The notes under the pieces were generated by a model that was not told the DNA's origin, did not search any database, and saw nothing but the letters and a program-made list of their open reading frames with translations. The position numbers and the translations under genes were made by a program. From contig NC_014150.1 in the NCBI RefSeq assembly GCF_000092845.1, forward strand, positions 2,231,510 to 2,295,509: a stretch of 64,000 bases of DNA, read 5' to 3'. The stretch comes from Brachyspira murdochii DSM 12563 (GTDB lineage: Bacteria; Spirochaetota; Brachyspiria; Brachyspirales; Brachyspiraceae). Numbering within the stretch: position 1 is the first letter of the stretch; the number at the start of each line of letters is the position of its first letter. Shown here in pieces: positions 1 through 10,825 of this stretch.

Positions 1-975
1 CCAAAAGGTGAAACTGAAATAACTCCGGAATACAGACTTCTTCACTCAATATTCGGTGAAAAGGCAAGAGATGTAAAAGATACTTCTTTAAGAGTGCCTC
101 ATGGTAAAGAGGGTACTGTTATAGATGTAAGAGTGTACAGCAGAGAAAACGGAGATGAATTAAAGCCGGGTGTAGAAGAAGTAGTAAAAGTATTCTTAGC
201 TAAAAAACGTATAATACAGGAAGGCGATAAAATGGCAGGCCGTCACGGTAACAAAGGGGTTGTTGCTAGAATTATGCCTATAGAGGATATGCCTTTCTTA
301 GAAGACGGTACTCCAGTAGATATATGTCTTAACCCATTAGGTGTACCTTCACGTATGAATATAGGTCAGGTAATTGAGATGTTACTTGGTTGGTCTGGTC
401 ATAAAATGGGACTTAAATATGCTTGTCCAGTATTTGAAGGACCAAAAGAAGAGGCTTTGAGAGAGGCATTTGTTACAAGCGGTATGAATCCTAATGGAAA
501 GGTTAGACTTTATGATGGAAGAACAGGAGAGCCTTTCAAAAATGAAGTAGCTGTTGGATACATGTATATGCTTAAACTTAATCACTTGGTTGAAGATAAA
601 GTACATGCTAGAAGTACAGGTCCTTACTCACTCGTTACTCAGCAGCCTTTGGGAGGTAAATCTCAGTTTGGAGGTCAGCGTTTAGGAGAGATGGAAGTTT
701 GGGCATTAGAGGCTTATGGAGCTGCAAATATGCTTCAGGAGTTCTTAACTGTTAAATCAGATGATATGACAGGACGTGCTAGAATATATGAATCTATTGT
801 TAAAGGTGATGTTATATCTTCTCCGGGTATACCAGAAAGCTTTAACGTATTAGTTCAGGAACTTAGAGGTTTGGGTCTTAATATTACTATTCATGATGAA
901 GAGGGCAATCAGCTTCCTTCTACTGAAAAAGAACTTAGACAAAAAACTAAAAAGAAAACACAGATTTTTAAATAA
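1..975 (+). CDS. rpoB: RNA polymerase beta subunit, C-terminal part (gene runs off the left edge)
   Basis: The frame is open from base 1, so this is the 3' end of a longer gene, not a gene starting at the first ATG. The encoded protein is the catalytic beta subunit of RNA polymerase. Visible hallmarks are the segment [14 protein letters not shown] near residue 75 of the visible part, [17 protein letters not shown] after it, and [22 protein letters not shown] near the end, which are the conserved C-terminal regions that contact beta' and the active centre. It lies 19 bp upstream of rpoC in the usual rpoBC order, and the two are surely co-transcribed. The upstream part cannot be assessed here. 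Confidence 0.98.
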   Translation, partial: PKGETEITPEYRLLHSIFGEKARDVKDTSLRVPHGKEGTVIDVRVYSRENGDELKPGVEEVVKVFLAKKRIIQEGDKMAGRHGNKGVVARIMPIEDMPFLEDGTPVDICLNPLGVPSRMNIGQVIEMLLGWSGHKMGLKYACPVFEGPKEEALREAFVTSGMNPNGKVRLYDGRTGEPFKNEVAVGYMYMLKLNHLVEDKVHARSTGPYSLVTQQPLGGKSQFGGQRLGEMEVWALEAYGAANMLQEFLTVKSDDMTGRARIYESIVKGDVISSPGIPESFNVLVQELRGLGLNITIHDEEGNQLPSTEKELRQKTKKKTQIFK

Positions 976-994
976 TTAGGAGAAGTTTAAGTAT

Positions 995-3900
995 ATGCAA
1001 TTTTCAAACTTTGACCAAATAAAAATTAGTATAGCAAGTCCTCAGGTTATGAGAGAATGGAGTTACGGTGAGGTAAAAAAACCTGAAACTATCAACTACA
1101 GAACTTTAAGACCTGAAAGAGACGGACTTTTTTGTGAAAAGATATTCGGAACTACTAAAGAATATGAATGTTACTGCGGTAAGTTTAAAAGTATTCGTTA
1201 TAAAGGTGTAGTTTGCGATAAATGCGGTGTTGAAGTTACTCATTTTAAGGTAAGACGTGAGAGAATGGGGCATATAGAATTGGCTGCTCCTGTTGCTCAT
1301 ATTTGGTATTATAGAAATACGCCTTCAAGAATAGGACTTCTTCTTAATATGAATATTGCTCATTTAAGAAGCGTACTTTATTTTGAAAGATATGTTGTTA
1401 TCGATGCAGGCGACAGTGCCTATTCAAAAGGTGATCTTTTAACTGAAGATGAATATAATGAGGCTTTAGACAGATACGGTGATAATATAAGAATAGGTAT
1501 AGGTGCTGAGGGCATACGTGATATGCTTAAAGACCTTGATATGGACGAAGAGATTAGAAAGCTCAGAGAAGAGATGATTAAAAAAGGAGAGAAGAGCGAC
1601 AGACGTTTAAGAAAGCGTCTTGAAATCTTTGAAGACTTTAAGGCCAGCGGAAATGATCCTACTTGGATGATACTTGATGTAGTGCCTGTAATTCCTCCAG
1701 ATTTAAGACCTATGGTTCAGCTTGACGGCGGACGTTTCGCTACTTCGGATTTAAATGACCTCTATAGAAGAGTTATTAATAGAAATATACGTTTAAGAAG
1801 ATTATTAGTTTTAAGAGCACCTGATATTATCATAAGAAATGAAAAAAGAATGCTTCAGGAGGCTGTTGATGCTTTGTTTGATAATAGCAGACGTAAAAAA
1901 GTGGTTAAGGGACCTGGTAACAGACCTTTAAAATCGCTTTCTGATATGCTTAAAGGTAAGCAGGGGCGTTTCAGACAAAACCTTTTGGGTAAGCGTGTTG
2001 ACTATTCCGGACGTTCGGTTATTGTGGCTGGTCCTAGACTTAAAATGCATCAATGCGGTCTTCCTAAAAAAATGGCTGTTGAATTATTCAAGCCGTTTAT
2101 TATGAAAAAATTAGTTGAAATCAATTCGGCTCATAATATAAAATCTGCAAAAAGATTTGTAGAAGAGGGCAGAGAAGAAGTTTGGGGTGTATTAGAAGAG
2201 ATAGCTAAAGAGCATCCAGTTCTATTAAACAGGGCTCCTACACTTCACAGACTTGGTATTCAGGCATTTGAACCAGTACTTGTTGAAGGTAAAGCCATTC
2301 AGCTTCACCCATTAGTTTGTCATGCTTATAACGCAGACTTTGACGGCGACCAGATGGCAGTTCACACTCCGCTTTCTGCTGAGGCTCAGATTGAGGCTTG
2401 GACTTTGATGCTTGCACCTCATAATATATTAAACCCTGCAAATGGAGAGCCTATTGTTAACCCTACTCAGGATATAGTTCTTGGTATTAGCTATTTAACT
2501 AAATTAAGAACAGGTATTAAAGGTGAGGGAAAAATGTTCTCTTCTCCTAAAGATGCTCTTCTTGCTTATGATAATGATTTAGTTGAGCTTGAAGCTAGAA
2601 TTAAAGTCCTAATGAAAAATAAAGACGGAGAAGAACAATTCCTTGAAACTTCTGTTGGAAGATTAAAATTCAATGAAGTTATTCCAGAAGATTTTAGATT
2701 TCAAAACAGAGATTTTAACAGTAAAGATTTAGCTAAATTCATTCATGAGGTATACTTAAAACATGGTACAGCTGTAACAGTTAATATGCTTGATGATATT
2801 AAAGAGCTTGGATATAAAAGTGCTACTGTATTTGCTTCTACTATTTCTATAGCTGATATACTTATACCTCCAATGAAAAAACATGAAATAGAAGAGGCTA
2901 CTAAACAGGTAGAGTTCATTGAAAATCAATATCAAAATGGTGTTATTACTACAGATGAGAAAAAGCAGAAAGTTATCGACCTTTGGACTACTGTTGAAGG
3001 TAAAATAACTGAAGCTATGATGGATAATTTAAGACAAGACCAAGACGGATTTAATCCGGTATATATAATGGCAGACTCTGGAGCTAGAGGTTCTAAACAG
3101 CAGATAAGACAGCTTGCTAGTATGCGTGGACTTATGGCTAAACCTTCAGGTGAAATTATTGAGCTTCCTATTATATCTAACTTTAAAGAAGGTCTTACTG
3201 TACAGGAATACTTTATTTCTACTCACGGTGCTAGAAAAGGTCTTGCCGATACTGCATTAAAAACTTCTAATGCTGGTTATCTTACTAGAAGGTTAGTAGA
3301 TGTTGCTATTGGAGTTGTTGTTTCTGAGCATGACTGCGGTACTGTTAAAGGTATTGAAATAGAAGCTATAAAATCTGGAGACGAAATTATTGATCCTCTT
3401 AAAAACCGTATAGTTGGTTTCTTCAGTAATGAATATATTTACCACCCAGTTACTAAAGAGCTTATTTGTCCTGCTAATACTGAAATTACTGAAGAGATTG
3501 GGGACATTATAGAAAAAGCTGGTATAGAGAAAATAAGAATAAGACACCCTCTTACTTGTGAAAGCAGAATGGGTGTTTGTCAGAAATGCTATGGAAGAAG
3601 TTTATCTACTAATAATCTTGCTTCTATTGGTGAGGCTGTTGGGGTTGTTGCTGCTCAAAGTATTGGTCAGCCGGGTACGCAGCTTACAATGAGAACTTTC
3701 CACATCGGCGGTGTTGCTACTCAGATGGTTGAAGAAAATGAAGTTAAAGTTAATTACCCTATATATATAGAACAATTCTCAAACTATGTCGTTCAGCCTA
3801 ATGGTGTGAAAATTACTGCTAGAAAAGGTGATTTGGTTATAAGACGTGTACTTGAAAAATTCGAGAAAAATACTATAAAAGAGTTGTTAGTTGAAAATAA

Positions 3901-5197
3901 TTCTAAAGTCCTTATAGGAGACGTTATTGCCAACACTAAAGACGGAAGTGAAATAAAAGCTACTCATAATGGTACTTTGATAGTTACTGATGATGATAAA
4001 TATGTGATGATTACAGGTGTTAAACACTCTCTTGCTATTAAAGTGGGAAGTGAGTATAAAGTTGATGAGCATGTATTTATTGAACCTAATACTGTTATAG
4101 CGAGCTTTGATACTTATAATGAACCTATTATCTCTGAAAAATCAGGTATTGTAAGATGGCAGGATATTATTCCGGGAAGAACTTTAGTTGAATCCATAGA
4201 CGAACAGACTGGAAATGTAACTAATATCATTCAGGAGTTTAAAGATGCCAGTATGCAGCCTAAGATATTAATTACAGGCGAGGGCGATCCTTTTGAAACA
4301 GATATACCTAATGGTGCCCAGCTTATGGTTGAAAATAACCAAAAGGTTGAAATAGGTGAGGTTATAGCTAAAACTACTCGTATACAGCAGAAAAGTAGAG
4401 ATATTACCGGAGGTCTTCCTAGGGTACAGGAATTACTTGAAGCTCAGAAACCTAAAGATACTGCTATTATTGCTGGTATTGACGGCGAGGTTGAAATAGG
4501 CGGTTCTCATAAGGGTAAAAAAGTAGTTAAAATCAGAAATGAATTTGATGAAACTAAACATTTAGTTCCTCATGGTAAAATGCTTCTTGTAAGAAATGGA
4601 GACTATGTAAAAACCGGTACTCAGTTATGTGCTGGTAAAATAAATCCTCATGACATACTAGAAACTCAGGGAGATTTGGCCTTACAGACTTATTTGCTTG
4701 AAGAGATTCAGGGTGTATATAAGCAGCAGGGTGTAGGTATTAATGATAAGCACTTCGCTCTTATAATAAGACAGATGCTAAGAAGACTTGAAATTACCGA
4801 TCCGGGAGACACTAAATATATTGTAGGTCAGTATGTAGATAAATATGAGTTTGAAGAAGAAAATAAACGCTATGAAGAAGCAGGCGGTTCTCCTGCAAGC
4901 GGTAAGCCTGTACTTTTAGGATTAACTAAGGCTGCTTTAAATACTGAAAGCTTTATATCTTCTGCATCTTTCCAAGAAACTACTAAAGTTTTAACCAATG
5001 CCGCTATTAAAGGAAAAGTTGATAAACTTCTAGGGCTTAAAGAAAATGTTATTATAGGTCATTTAATACCTGCAGGTACTGGCGTTAAATTATATAATAA
5101 ATTGCATGTCTATAATAAGCATAGCGGTGATTTGGATAAAAAAGATAATGTAGAGACTACCGATAAAGAAGAAGAGGTTATGAAAATAACCGTATAA
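995..5197 (+). CDS. rpoC: RNA polymerase beta' subunit
   Basis: This 1400-residue protein is the DNA-dependent RNA polymerase beta' subunit. The N-terminal zinc-binding cysteines (CYCGKFKS...CDKCGVEV) are present. The catalytic magnesium motif [12 protein letters not shown] lies near residue 450. The second cysteine cluster ([13 protein letters not shown]) and the trigger-loop/bridge-helix region with [25 protein letters not shown] follow around residues 850-910. An AGGAG ribosome site precedes the ATG. Length matches bacterial beta' subunits, and nothing looks truncated. It is followed directly by a strong terminator, so the rpoBC unit ends here. Confidence 0.99.
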   Translation: MQFSNFDQIKISIASPQVMREWSYGEVKKPETINYRTLRPERDGLFCEKIFGTTKEYECYCGKFKSIRYKGVVCDKCGVEVTHFKVRRERMGHIELAAPVAHIWYYRNTPSRIGLLLNMNIAHLRSVLYFERYVVIDAGDSAYSKGDLLTEDEYNEALDRYGDNIRIGIGAEGIRDMLKDLDMDEEIRKLREEMIKKGEKSDRRLRKRLEIFEDFKASGNDPTWMILDVVPVIPPDLRPMVQLDGGRFATSDLNDLYRRVINRNIRLRRLLVLRAPDIIIRNEKRMLQEAVDALFDNSRRKKVVKGPGNRPLKSLSDMLKGKQGRFRQNLLGKRVDYSGRSVIVAGPRLKMHQCGLPKKMAVELFKPFIMKKLVEINSAHNIKSAKRFVEEGREEVWGVLEEIAKEHPVLLNRAPTLHRLGIQAFEPVLVEGKAIQLHPLVCHAYNADFDGDQMAVHTPLSAEAQIEAWTLMLAPHNILNPANGEPIVNPTQDIVLGISYLTKLRTGIKGEGKMFSSPKDALLAYDNDLVELEARIKVLMKNKDGEEQFLETSVGRLKFNEVIPEDFRFQNRDFNSKDLAKFIHEVYLKHGTAVTVNMLDDIKELGYKSATVFASTISIADILIPPMKKHEIEEATKQVEFIENQYQNGVITTDEKKQKVIDLWTTVEGKITEAMMDNLRQDQDGFNPVYIMADSGARGSKQQIRQLASMRGLMAKPSGEIIELPIISNFKEGLTVQEYFISTHGARKGLADTALKTSNAGYLTRRLVDVAIGVVVSEHDCGTVKGIEIEAIKSGDEIIDPLKNRIVGFFSNEYIYHPVTKELICPANTEITEEIGDIIEKAGIEKIRIRHPLTCESRMGVCQKCYGRSLSTNNLASIGEAVGVVAAQSIGQPGTQLTMRTFHIGGVATQMVEENEVKVNYPIYIEQFSNYVVQPNGVKITARKGDLVIRRVLEKFEKNTIKELLVENNSKVLIGDVIANTKDGSEIKATHNGTLIVTDDDKYVMITGVKHSLAIKVGSEYKVDEHVFIEPNTVIASFDTYNEPIISEKSGIVRWQDIIPGRTLVESIDEQTGNVTNIIQEFKDASMQPKILITGEGDPFETDIPNGAQLMVENNQKVEIGEVIAKTTRIQQKSRDITGGLPRVQELLEAQKPKDTAIIAGIDGEVEIGGSHKGKKVVKIRNEFDETKHLVPHGKMLLVRNGDYVKTGTQLCAGKINPHDILETQGDLALQTYLLEEIQGVYKQQGVGINDKHFALIIRQMLRRLEITDPGDTKYIVGQYVDKYEFEEENKRYEEAGGSPASGKPVLLGLTKAALNTESFISSASFQETTKVLTNAAIKGKVDKLLGLKENVIIGHLIPAGTGVKLYNKLHVYNKHSGDLDKKDNVETTDKEEEVMKITV

Positions 5198-5210
5198 ATA
5201 ATTTAATTAA

Positions 5211-5245
5211 AGAGGTTTTCATTACAATATGAGAACCTCTTTTTA
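5211..5245 (+). terminator. Intrinsic terminator after rpoC
   Basis: A 10-bp stem (AGAGGTTTTC at 5211-5220 with GAGAACCTCT at 5231-5240, one G-U pair) encloses a 10-nt loop and is followed by TTTT. It begins 14 bp after the rpoC stop codon. Confidence 0.9.
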
Positions 5246-5282
5246 TAATTCTTAATATATTCAAACAATAAAGTGTAATAAA

Positions 5283-6224
5283 ATGATAAACAAAATTAAT
5301 AAAATGCCTTTGGCTCTTACTGGTTTGGCACTCGGTATAGGAGGTATATTTAATGCTTGGACTATATTTACTGGTATTAAATATTTTGCTTATATTGGTG
5401 CTGTAATTTCATCTATCTTAATACTTACAATTATAACTAAAATATTTTCATCATTTGGGGCTTTTCTTAATGATTTAGAACACCCAGTTGCAGGAAGCAC
5501 TATTCCTACTCTTGATATGGCAGTTATGGTTATATCATCTTCTGTTGTACAGTTTATAAGACCTCTTGGTATAGCTATGTGGTTTATTGCAATTATTGTG
5601 CATATAATATTTGCTTTTACGTTTATAGCACATAGAATTAATTTAAAAGATTTACAGCATATGGTGCCTAGCTGGTTTGTTCCTCCTGTTGGTATAGTTG
5701 TTGCAGCAGTTTCTGGTGCTAATATGGGTTTTCCTCAAGTCTCTCAAATAATAGTTTATATAGGAACTGTTCTTTATATTATAATATTTCCTTTTATATT
5801 TTATAGAATTATTTTTCATGAACCTTTGCCTGATGACAGATTTCCAGCTTTTGCTGTAATGGGGGCTCCTGCCAATCTTTGTCTTTGCGGTTATTTGACA
5901 GCTTTTCAAAATTACAATACTGCTTTGCTTAATTTTCTTTTGGCTTTGGGATTATTTACCACATTTAAGGTTTATTTATCTCTTATAAGGGCTTTTAGAA
6001 TTAAGTTTATACCTTTGTTTGCAGCTTATACTTTCCCTCTAGCTGTTGGTGCTCAGGCTTTGCTTAAATATGCTAATTATTCAAAAAGTATTAATGGAGA
6101 ATATGCACATATATGGAGTGCTATAGCTATATTTGAACTTATAGTTGCAAGCATGATGATTATTTATGTCTTCGTAAATATGATGTTCTTTGTTCATAAT
6201 AATGTTATAAAAGAAAGTAAATAA
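5283..6224 (+). CDS. TDT/SLAC1-family transporter (TehA/Mae1-like)
   Basis: The 313-residue protein is almost entirely hydrophobic with about ten membrane spans. The N-terminal pattern MPLALTGLALGIGGIFNAW and the later PVAGSTIPTLDMAVMV and PAFAVMGAPANLCLCGYL segments fit the tellurite-resistance/dicarboxylate transporter (TDT) family, which includes TehA, Mae1 and the SLAC1 anion channels. It would move a small anion or weak acid across the inner membrane; the substrate cannot be told from sequence. It stands alone between the rpoC terminator and convergent minus-strand genes. No strong ribosome site is visible before the chosen ATG, which matches the usual N-terminus of the family. Confidence 0.85.
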   Translation: MINKINKMPLALTGLALGIGGIFNAWTIFTGIKYFAYIGAVISSILILTIITKIFSSFGAFLNDLEHPVAGSTIPTLDMAVMVISSSVVQFIRPLGIAMWFIAIIVHIIFAFTFIAHRINLKDLQHMVPSWFVPPVGIVVAAVSGANMGFPQVSQIIVYIGTVLYIIIFPFIFYRIIFHEPLPDDRFPAFAVMGAPANLCLCGYLTAFQNYNTALLNFLLALGLFTTFKVYLSLIRAFRIKFIPLFAAYTFPLAVGAQALLKYANYSKSINGEYAHIWSAIAIFELIVASMMIIYVFVNMMFFVHNNVIKESK

Positions 6225-6257
6225 TACTAATTATAATTCTTGTATTTATTTATATAA

Positions 6258-7013
6258 TCAGTTAATAATATATTTAGCTTCTTTATATAAATAAATACTA
6301 TTATAATTATTTATATCTTTAAATCTAAACTCCCAAATTAAATACTCTTTATTTCTTTTTTCAAAAAATAGTGTTCGTACATTTTTATTTGTATATGATG
6401 ACCATTGCCTGTATGGATAGTATAATTGTCTTATAATAGTATCTTTAGTTGTTGAGTTTTTAGCTTCTATTAATACAACATTATTTTTACCTTCGTATCC
6501 GGCATCAACTTCTGTCTGCACACTCTCAGCTTCTATTAATGTTTTTCCTACATAAAAAGAAAATTTAGGAGTGTATTTTCTTCCTCTTATTGTAAGTACA
6601 AGAGTATTATCTTCTGTAAAAGTTCTTATTATACTCGAAGCATAGGCAAAATCTAAATGCTGCATTTCTGAATTACCTACTTTAGCAGTATCTAAATCAA
6701 ATTCTAATTTTGAATCATATTTTAAAGCTTTAGAAGTTATATCTGGTATATCAATGTATCCTTCTCCTTTTATTATAGCATATTCTCCATTTTTTATAGG
6801 AAGTATAAATAATTCTTTTTCTATAAATATATCTGGTCTGCTGTCTCTGTGATCTTGCTTGCATAAAATCCGCACTTCTTTTTCTGAAGTTGTCTTAAAA
6901 TCTTTAGTAGCATCTTTGATCATTTTAGCATTAATATAAAATGGTTCTTTATAAAAATTATGATTATTTATATTATATTTATCAAATATAGCTTTCCAAG
7001 AATTACTACTCAT
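6258..7013 (-). CDS. Type II restriction endonuclease, PD-(D/E)XK type
   Basis: This 251-residue protein starts with a 4-bp ATGA overlap with the upstream adenine methyltransferase, and an AGGAGA site sits 7-8 bases before its ATG. Asp170 followed by E183-A-K185 in the segment VVLIEAKN makes a typical PD-(D/E)XK nuclease core. Position next to a methyltransferase and this motif identify it as the cognate restriction enzyme. I do not recognise the recognition-site family. It looks intact. It presumably cuts unmethylated foreign DNA in the cytoplasm; the specificity is unknown. Confidence 0.8.
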   Translation of the reverse strand: MSSNSWKAIFDKYNINNHNFYKEPFYINAKMIKDATKDFKTTSEKEVRILCKQDHRDSRPDIFIEKELFILPIKNGEYAIIKGEGYIDIPDITSKALKYDSKLEFDLDTAKVGNSEMQHLDFAYASSIIRTFTEDNTLVLTIRGRKYTPKFSFYVGKTLIEAESVQTEVDAGYEGKNNVVLIEAKNSTTKDTIIRQLYYPYRQWSSYTNKNVRTLFFEKRNKEYLIWEFRFKDINNYNSIYLYKEAKYIIN

Positions 7014-7789
7014 AAAAAACTCTCCTTATTATCAATATCATTAAGTCTTTTATTTGTAAGTTCTATATAATTTTCATCTATTTCTATACCTATATAGTTT
7101 CTATTTCCTATTATTTTGCATGCTGCTGCAGTAGTACCAGATCCATTAAAAGGATCCAAAATAGTATCATTTTCTTTTGTTGATGCTAATATTATTCTAG
7201 TTAAAAGTTTCAATGGTTTTTGTGTAGGGTGTTTACCATGTATTTTTTCACTTTTTGATGGTGCAGATATTGACCATACGCTTCTCATTTGCTTACCCTT
7301 AGATTTTAATTTATCATCTTCAAAATCCATATTCTTCATAAGATCATAATTATAATAATGTTTTGCATTTTTATTTTTTTTAGCCCATAGAATAGTTTCA
7401 TGGCTATGAGTAAATACCTTACAGCTTAAATTGGGTGCGGCATTAGGCTTATACCAAACTATATCATTTAATATATAAAACCCTAATTTTTCTAATATAT
7501 ATCCGCATTTATATATACTATGATTAGTACCGCTTATCCATATAGTGCCTTCATCTTTTAAAACTCTTCTGCATTTTGATATCCAAGCTTCATGAAAAGC
7601 TGTATCTTCTTCAAAACCTAAACTTCTATCCCATTCACCCTTATTTACGCTAACCATTTTACCAGCATGACATGTTATTCCATTATTTGAAAGATTATAA
7701 GGAGGATCAGCAAATATCATATCTATAGAGTTTTCTTCTATAGTGTCAAGCACTTCCAGACAATCACCTTTTATTATATTAAAACTCAT
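7010..7789 (-). CDS. DNA methyltransferase, beta-class, probably N6-adenine
   Basis: The protein has 259 residues. The catalytic motif DPPY lies at residues 28-31, and the SAM-binding motif DPFNGSGTT is near residues 212-220, preceded by HPTQKP. DPPY before FxGxG defines the beta class, and DPPY (rather than SPPY) favours adenine N6 methylation, as in the HinfI and DpnA groups. It begins only 6 bp after the hisD stop codon and its stop overlaps the restriction gene, so all four genes may form one transcript. The ribosome site is weak (AAGG, 12 bases away), which suggests coupling to hisD translation. Confidence 0.9.
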   Translation of the reverse strand: MSFNIIKGDCLEVLDTIEENSIDMIFADPPYNLSNNGITCHAGKMVSVNKGEWDRSLGFEEDTAFHEAWISKCRRVLKDEGTIWISGTNHSIYKCGYILEKLGFYILNDIVWYKPNAAPNLSCKVFTHSHETILWAKKNKNAKHYYNYDLMKNMDFEDDKLKSKGKQMRSVWSISAPSKSEKIHGKHPTQKPLKLLTRIILASTKENDTILDPFNGSGTTAAACKIIGNRNYIGIEIDENYIELTNKRLNDIDNKESFL

Positions 7790-7795
7790 ATATAA

Positions 7796-9070
7796 TTAAA
7801 ACCTTACTTTTACAGAATTGGCATGTGCTTCTAAACTTTCATGCTCTGCAAAGTTAATTATATTGTCCTTCACTTTTTCTAAAGCATCTTTAGTGTAGTA
7901 TGTTATATAAGATTTTTTTATAAAGTCATCTACTGATAAAGGAGAAGCAAATTTAGCTGTTCCGCTTGTAGGTATTACATGATTGGCACCAGATAAATAA
8001 TCGCCCAATGCTTCAGGGGTATAATCGCCCAAAAATATAGATCCGGCATTTTTTATCTTGCTTAATACAGAGAATGGCTCTTTTATGCTTATCTCCAAAT
8101 GCTCTGGGGCTATTTCATTGCTTATATATACAGACTCATCTATAGTTTCTGTTATTATTATTCTGCCGTTATTTTCTATAGATTCCATTGCTATATCCTT
8201 ACGGCTTAATTTTTCTAACTGTTTATATAATTCTTCTTTTACTTTTTCTGCTATATCTTTACTTGTCGTTATTAATATGCTTGAAGCTAATTTGTCATGT
8301 TCAGCCTGTGCAAGCATATCAGAAGCTATATGTATGGGATTGGATGTCTCATCTGCTATTATTAATACTTCGCTAGGGCCTGCCACCATATCAATAGATA
8401 CTTCTCCATATACAAGTCTTTTAGCCATAGCAACGTATATATTTCCTGGTCCTACGATTTTATATACTCTTGGAATTGATTCTGTGCCGTAACTTAAAGC
8501 TGCTATCGCCTGAGCACCGCCTGTTTTGAAAACTTTATTTACTCCAGCTATTTTTGATGCTGCTAGTATATTATCATTAATTTTGCCCTCTTTGTTTGGA
8601 GGCGATACTAATATTATTTCATTTACTCCAGCTACTTTTGCAGGTATTACATTCATAAGCACTGTTGAAGGGTAAACTGCTGTGCCTCCGGGTATATAAA
8701 CTCCTACTTTTTCTATAGGGTTTATAATCTGCCCCATAACAATACCGTCCTCTTCATTGGTTATAAAACTGTTTCTTAATTGTTTTTTATGGAATTTTTC
8801 TATATTGTTATAAGCTAGTTTTAATGTTTCTTTAAACTTTTCATCAACTCTATTATATGCTTCTTCTATCTCTTTTTCTGTTACTCTTAAATTATCTATT
8901 TCAGCATTATCAAACATCTTTGCATATTTTTTTAATGCATTATCTCCATTTTGTTTAACATCTTCAAGTATTGCTTTTACCTTTTCATTAACATCATCAT
9001 AACTGAATTGACTTCTTAATAATATATCATCTAATGACTTACATTCTTTATAATTAATTACTTTTATCAT
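7796..9070 (-). CDS. hisD: Histidinol dehydrogenase
   Basis: HisD oxidises L-histidinol to L-histidine with two NAD+, the last step of histidine synthesis. The 424-residue length is normal. The conserved GPGNIYVAMAK and DMVAGPSEVLI segments, the zinc-ligand motif MLAQAEHD, the catalytic EH pair in NEIAPEHLEI, and GANHVIPTSGTAKF are all present. An AAGGAAG site precedes the ATG. It lies 12 bp downstream of hisG and is clearly in the same operon. Confidence 0.97.
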   Translation of the reverse strand: MIKVINYKECKSLDDILLRSQFSYDDVNEKVKAILEDVKQNGDNALKKYAKMFDNAEIDNLRVTEKEIEEAYNRVDEKFKETLKLAYNNIEKFHKKQLRNSFITNEEDGIVMGQIINPIEKVGVYIPGGTAVYPSTVLMNVIPAKVAGVNEIILVSPPNKEGKINDNILAASKIAGVNKVFKTGGAQAIAALSYGTESIPRVYKIVGPGNIYVAMAKRLVYGEVSIDMVAGPSEVLIIADETSNPIHIASDMLAQAEHDKLASSILITTSKDIAEKVKEELYKQLEKLSRKDIAMESIENNGRIIITETIDESVYISNEIAPEHLEISIKEPFSVLSKIKNAGSIFLGDYTPEALGDYLSGANHVIPTSGTAKFASPLSVDDFIKKSYITYYTKDALEKVKDNIINFAEHESLEAHANSVKVRF

Positions 9071-9082
9071 AGTATTGCTTCC

Positions 9083-9703
9083 TTATAAAACTTCTTCTAT
9101 ATTTTTTACTATTTTTTTTATTAAATCATTTTTAAACTTATAGCTTACTTTATTCACTATGAGTCTTGCACTTATATAATCAATAATATCTTTTATTATT
9201 ACAAGATTATTTTCTCTTAAAGTACTTCCAGTCTCTACTATATCAACTATAACATCGGATAAATTTAGTATAGGTGCTAATTCAATAGAGCCGTTTAATT
9301 TTATTATTTCAACATCTCTGTTTATAGAATTAAAATAATTTTTTGATATATTGACATACTTTGTAGCAACTCTCAATCTTCTTTCAATATCTTCTTTATA
9401 TCCATTAACAGAAGCCATGCAGACTTTACATTTACCGAATTTCAAATCAAGAAGTTCATATACATCATGATTATTTTCAAGAAGTATATCTTTTCCTACA
9501 ATACCAATATCGGCAACACCTTTTTCAACATATATTCCTACATCCGAAGGCTTTACTATAAGGTATCTTACATTTTTATCTCTATTTTCAAATACTAATT
9601 TTCTGTTATCTTCCAATAGTTCTTTGTTTTCATATCCTATTTTCTCAAATAGAGTATATACTTTATTTACTAATCTTCCTTTAGGTAATGCTATATTAAT
9701 CAT
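9083..9703 (-). CDS. hisG: ATP phosphoribosyltransferase catalytic subunit, short form
   Basis: HisG joins ATP and PRPP, the committed step of histidine synthesis. The protein begins INIALPKGRLVNKVYTLFEKIG and carries the DVGIYVEKGVADIGIVGKD and IVETGSTLRENNL segments, the last being the PRPP-binding loop region. At 206 residues it is the short form, which lacks the C-terminal histidine-binding domain and normally works in a complex with HisZ. No hisZ lies in this window. A good promoter sits about 40 bp upstream. Confidence 0.95.
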   Translation of the reverse strand: MINIALPKGRLVNKVYTLFEKIGYENKELLEDNRKLVFENRDKNVRYLIVKPSDVGIYVEKGVADIGIVGKDILLENNHDVYELLDLKFGKCKVCMASVNGYKEDIERRLRVATKYVNISKNYFNSINRDVEIIKLNGSIELAPILNLSDVIVDIVETGSTLRENNLVIIKDIIDYISARLIVNKVSYKFKNDLIKKIVKNIEEVL

Positions 9704-9739
9704 ATTTTTATTCTTTTATTTTTAAAATTATTTAAAAAT

Positions 9740-9768
9740 ATTATAATGCATAAAGAACATTTTTTCAA
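9740..9768 (-). promoter_or_regulatory. Promoter of the hisG-hisD(-RM) unit
   Basis: On the minus strand TTGAAA (9763-9768) and a perfect TATAAT (9740-9745) are separated by 17 bp, 37 bp before the hisG start. No leader peptide or attenuator hairpin was seen between it and hisG. Confidence 0.7.
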
Positions 9769-9990
9769 ATAGTAATATATAAAAAGTTTTTATTTGTAAA
9801 AGACAGCTTAAATTTATTAAAATTTAGGCATAATATCATTTTGCTTTATACATTTTAATTATACTGGAATTATTTCATAATACAAAGAAGATTAAAAGTT
9901 ATTTAAATATTTTAGAATAGTTCATTTTTGATAAAATATAATTGTTTAGATATTCATTGCATAATTCTCTATTTATTTTAGTAGTCAAAA

Positions 9991-10821
9991 TTATTTCAAA
10001 TGTATATTATCTAATAATCTAGTAGAGCCGCAGTAGCATGATATTAATATAATAGAGTTTTTTGTAGCAGTTTCTACACTAGTTAAAGTATCTTTATCAA
10101 CAATATCAATATATTCTAATTTAAGCATTTTATGAGTGCGGAGATTATTTCTTATTATATCCATTAAGTAAGAGGATTTTGTGCTTGCTTTTTTAAACTC
10201 CTCTCTTGATTCTTTTAATAGTTTATATATTACAGATGCTTCTTCTTTTTCTCTTTCACTTAATAGACTATTTAAACTGCTTAAAGCAAGCATGTTTTCA
10301 TCTCTTACTATAGGTATAGTTTTTACTGATATATTATACCCTAAATCTTTTATCATTTTTTTTATTAAAAATATTTTTTGATAATCATGCTCTATAAAAT
10401 AAGCATGTGTAGGAGAGAATATATTAAAAAGTTTTGCTGTTATTGTAACTGCACCCTTATAATACAATGGTCTTTTTATTGCAGATATATTATCCATGTT
10501 TATATAAGTGCTGTAATCATCAGGTATCATTTCTTCTACTGATGGTAAGAATAGTGCATCAATTTCTAATTTTTCTAAAGTCTGTTTATCATTATTTATA
10601 TTTTGAGGGTATTTTTCTATATCTTCTACTTTTGTAAATTGAAGCGGATTAATAAATATACTTACTATAACTATATCACATTCTTTTTTGGCTTTTTTTA
10701 TTAATGAAATATGCCCTTCATGCAAAGCTCCCATAGTAGGTATTAAAGCAATAGAAGAGTTTGTATTTTCATTGATAAATTTATAAGCACTTTTTATACT
10801 TTTTAAGATATTTAAGGACAT
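9991..10821 (-). CDS. panC: Pantothenate synthetase, with several active-site substitutions
   Basis: PanC condenses pantoate and beta-alanine using ATP. The fold is clear at 276 residues: PTMGALHEGH (His34 and His37 retained), IFINPLQF (Gln61 retained) and YPQNINND. However, several residues that are near-invariant in the family differ. The usual GxKDxQ lysine is His145 (EHDYQK), the SSRN arginine is Leu183 (ALSSLN), and the PGHFxG segment reads PLYYKG. The Lys and Arg normally bind substrates or the adenylate intermediate, so activity may be reduced or altered. It follows the zinc-ribbon gene by 4 bp. No panB or panD is in the window. Confidence 0.85.
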   Translation of the reverse strand: MSLNILKSIKSAYKFINENTNSSIALIPTMGALHEGHISLIKKAKKECDIVIVSIFINPLQFTKVEDIEKYPQNINNDKQTLEKLEIDALFLPSVEEMIPDDYSTYINMDNISAIKRPLYYKGAVTITAKLFNIFSPTHAYFIEHDYQKIFLIKKMIKDLGYNISVKTIPIVRDENMLALSSLNSLLSEREKEEASVIYKLLKESREEFKKASTKSSYLMDIIRNNLRTHKMLKLEYIDIVDKDTLTSVETATKNSIILISCYCGSTRLLDNIHLK

Positions 10822-10825
10822 AAAT

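Noticed and set aside
8058-8492. Plus-strand frame opposite hisD
   Set aside because: Shadow of a well-conserved enzyme gene without its own start signal.
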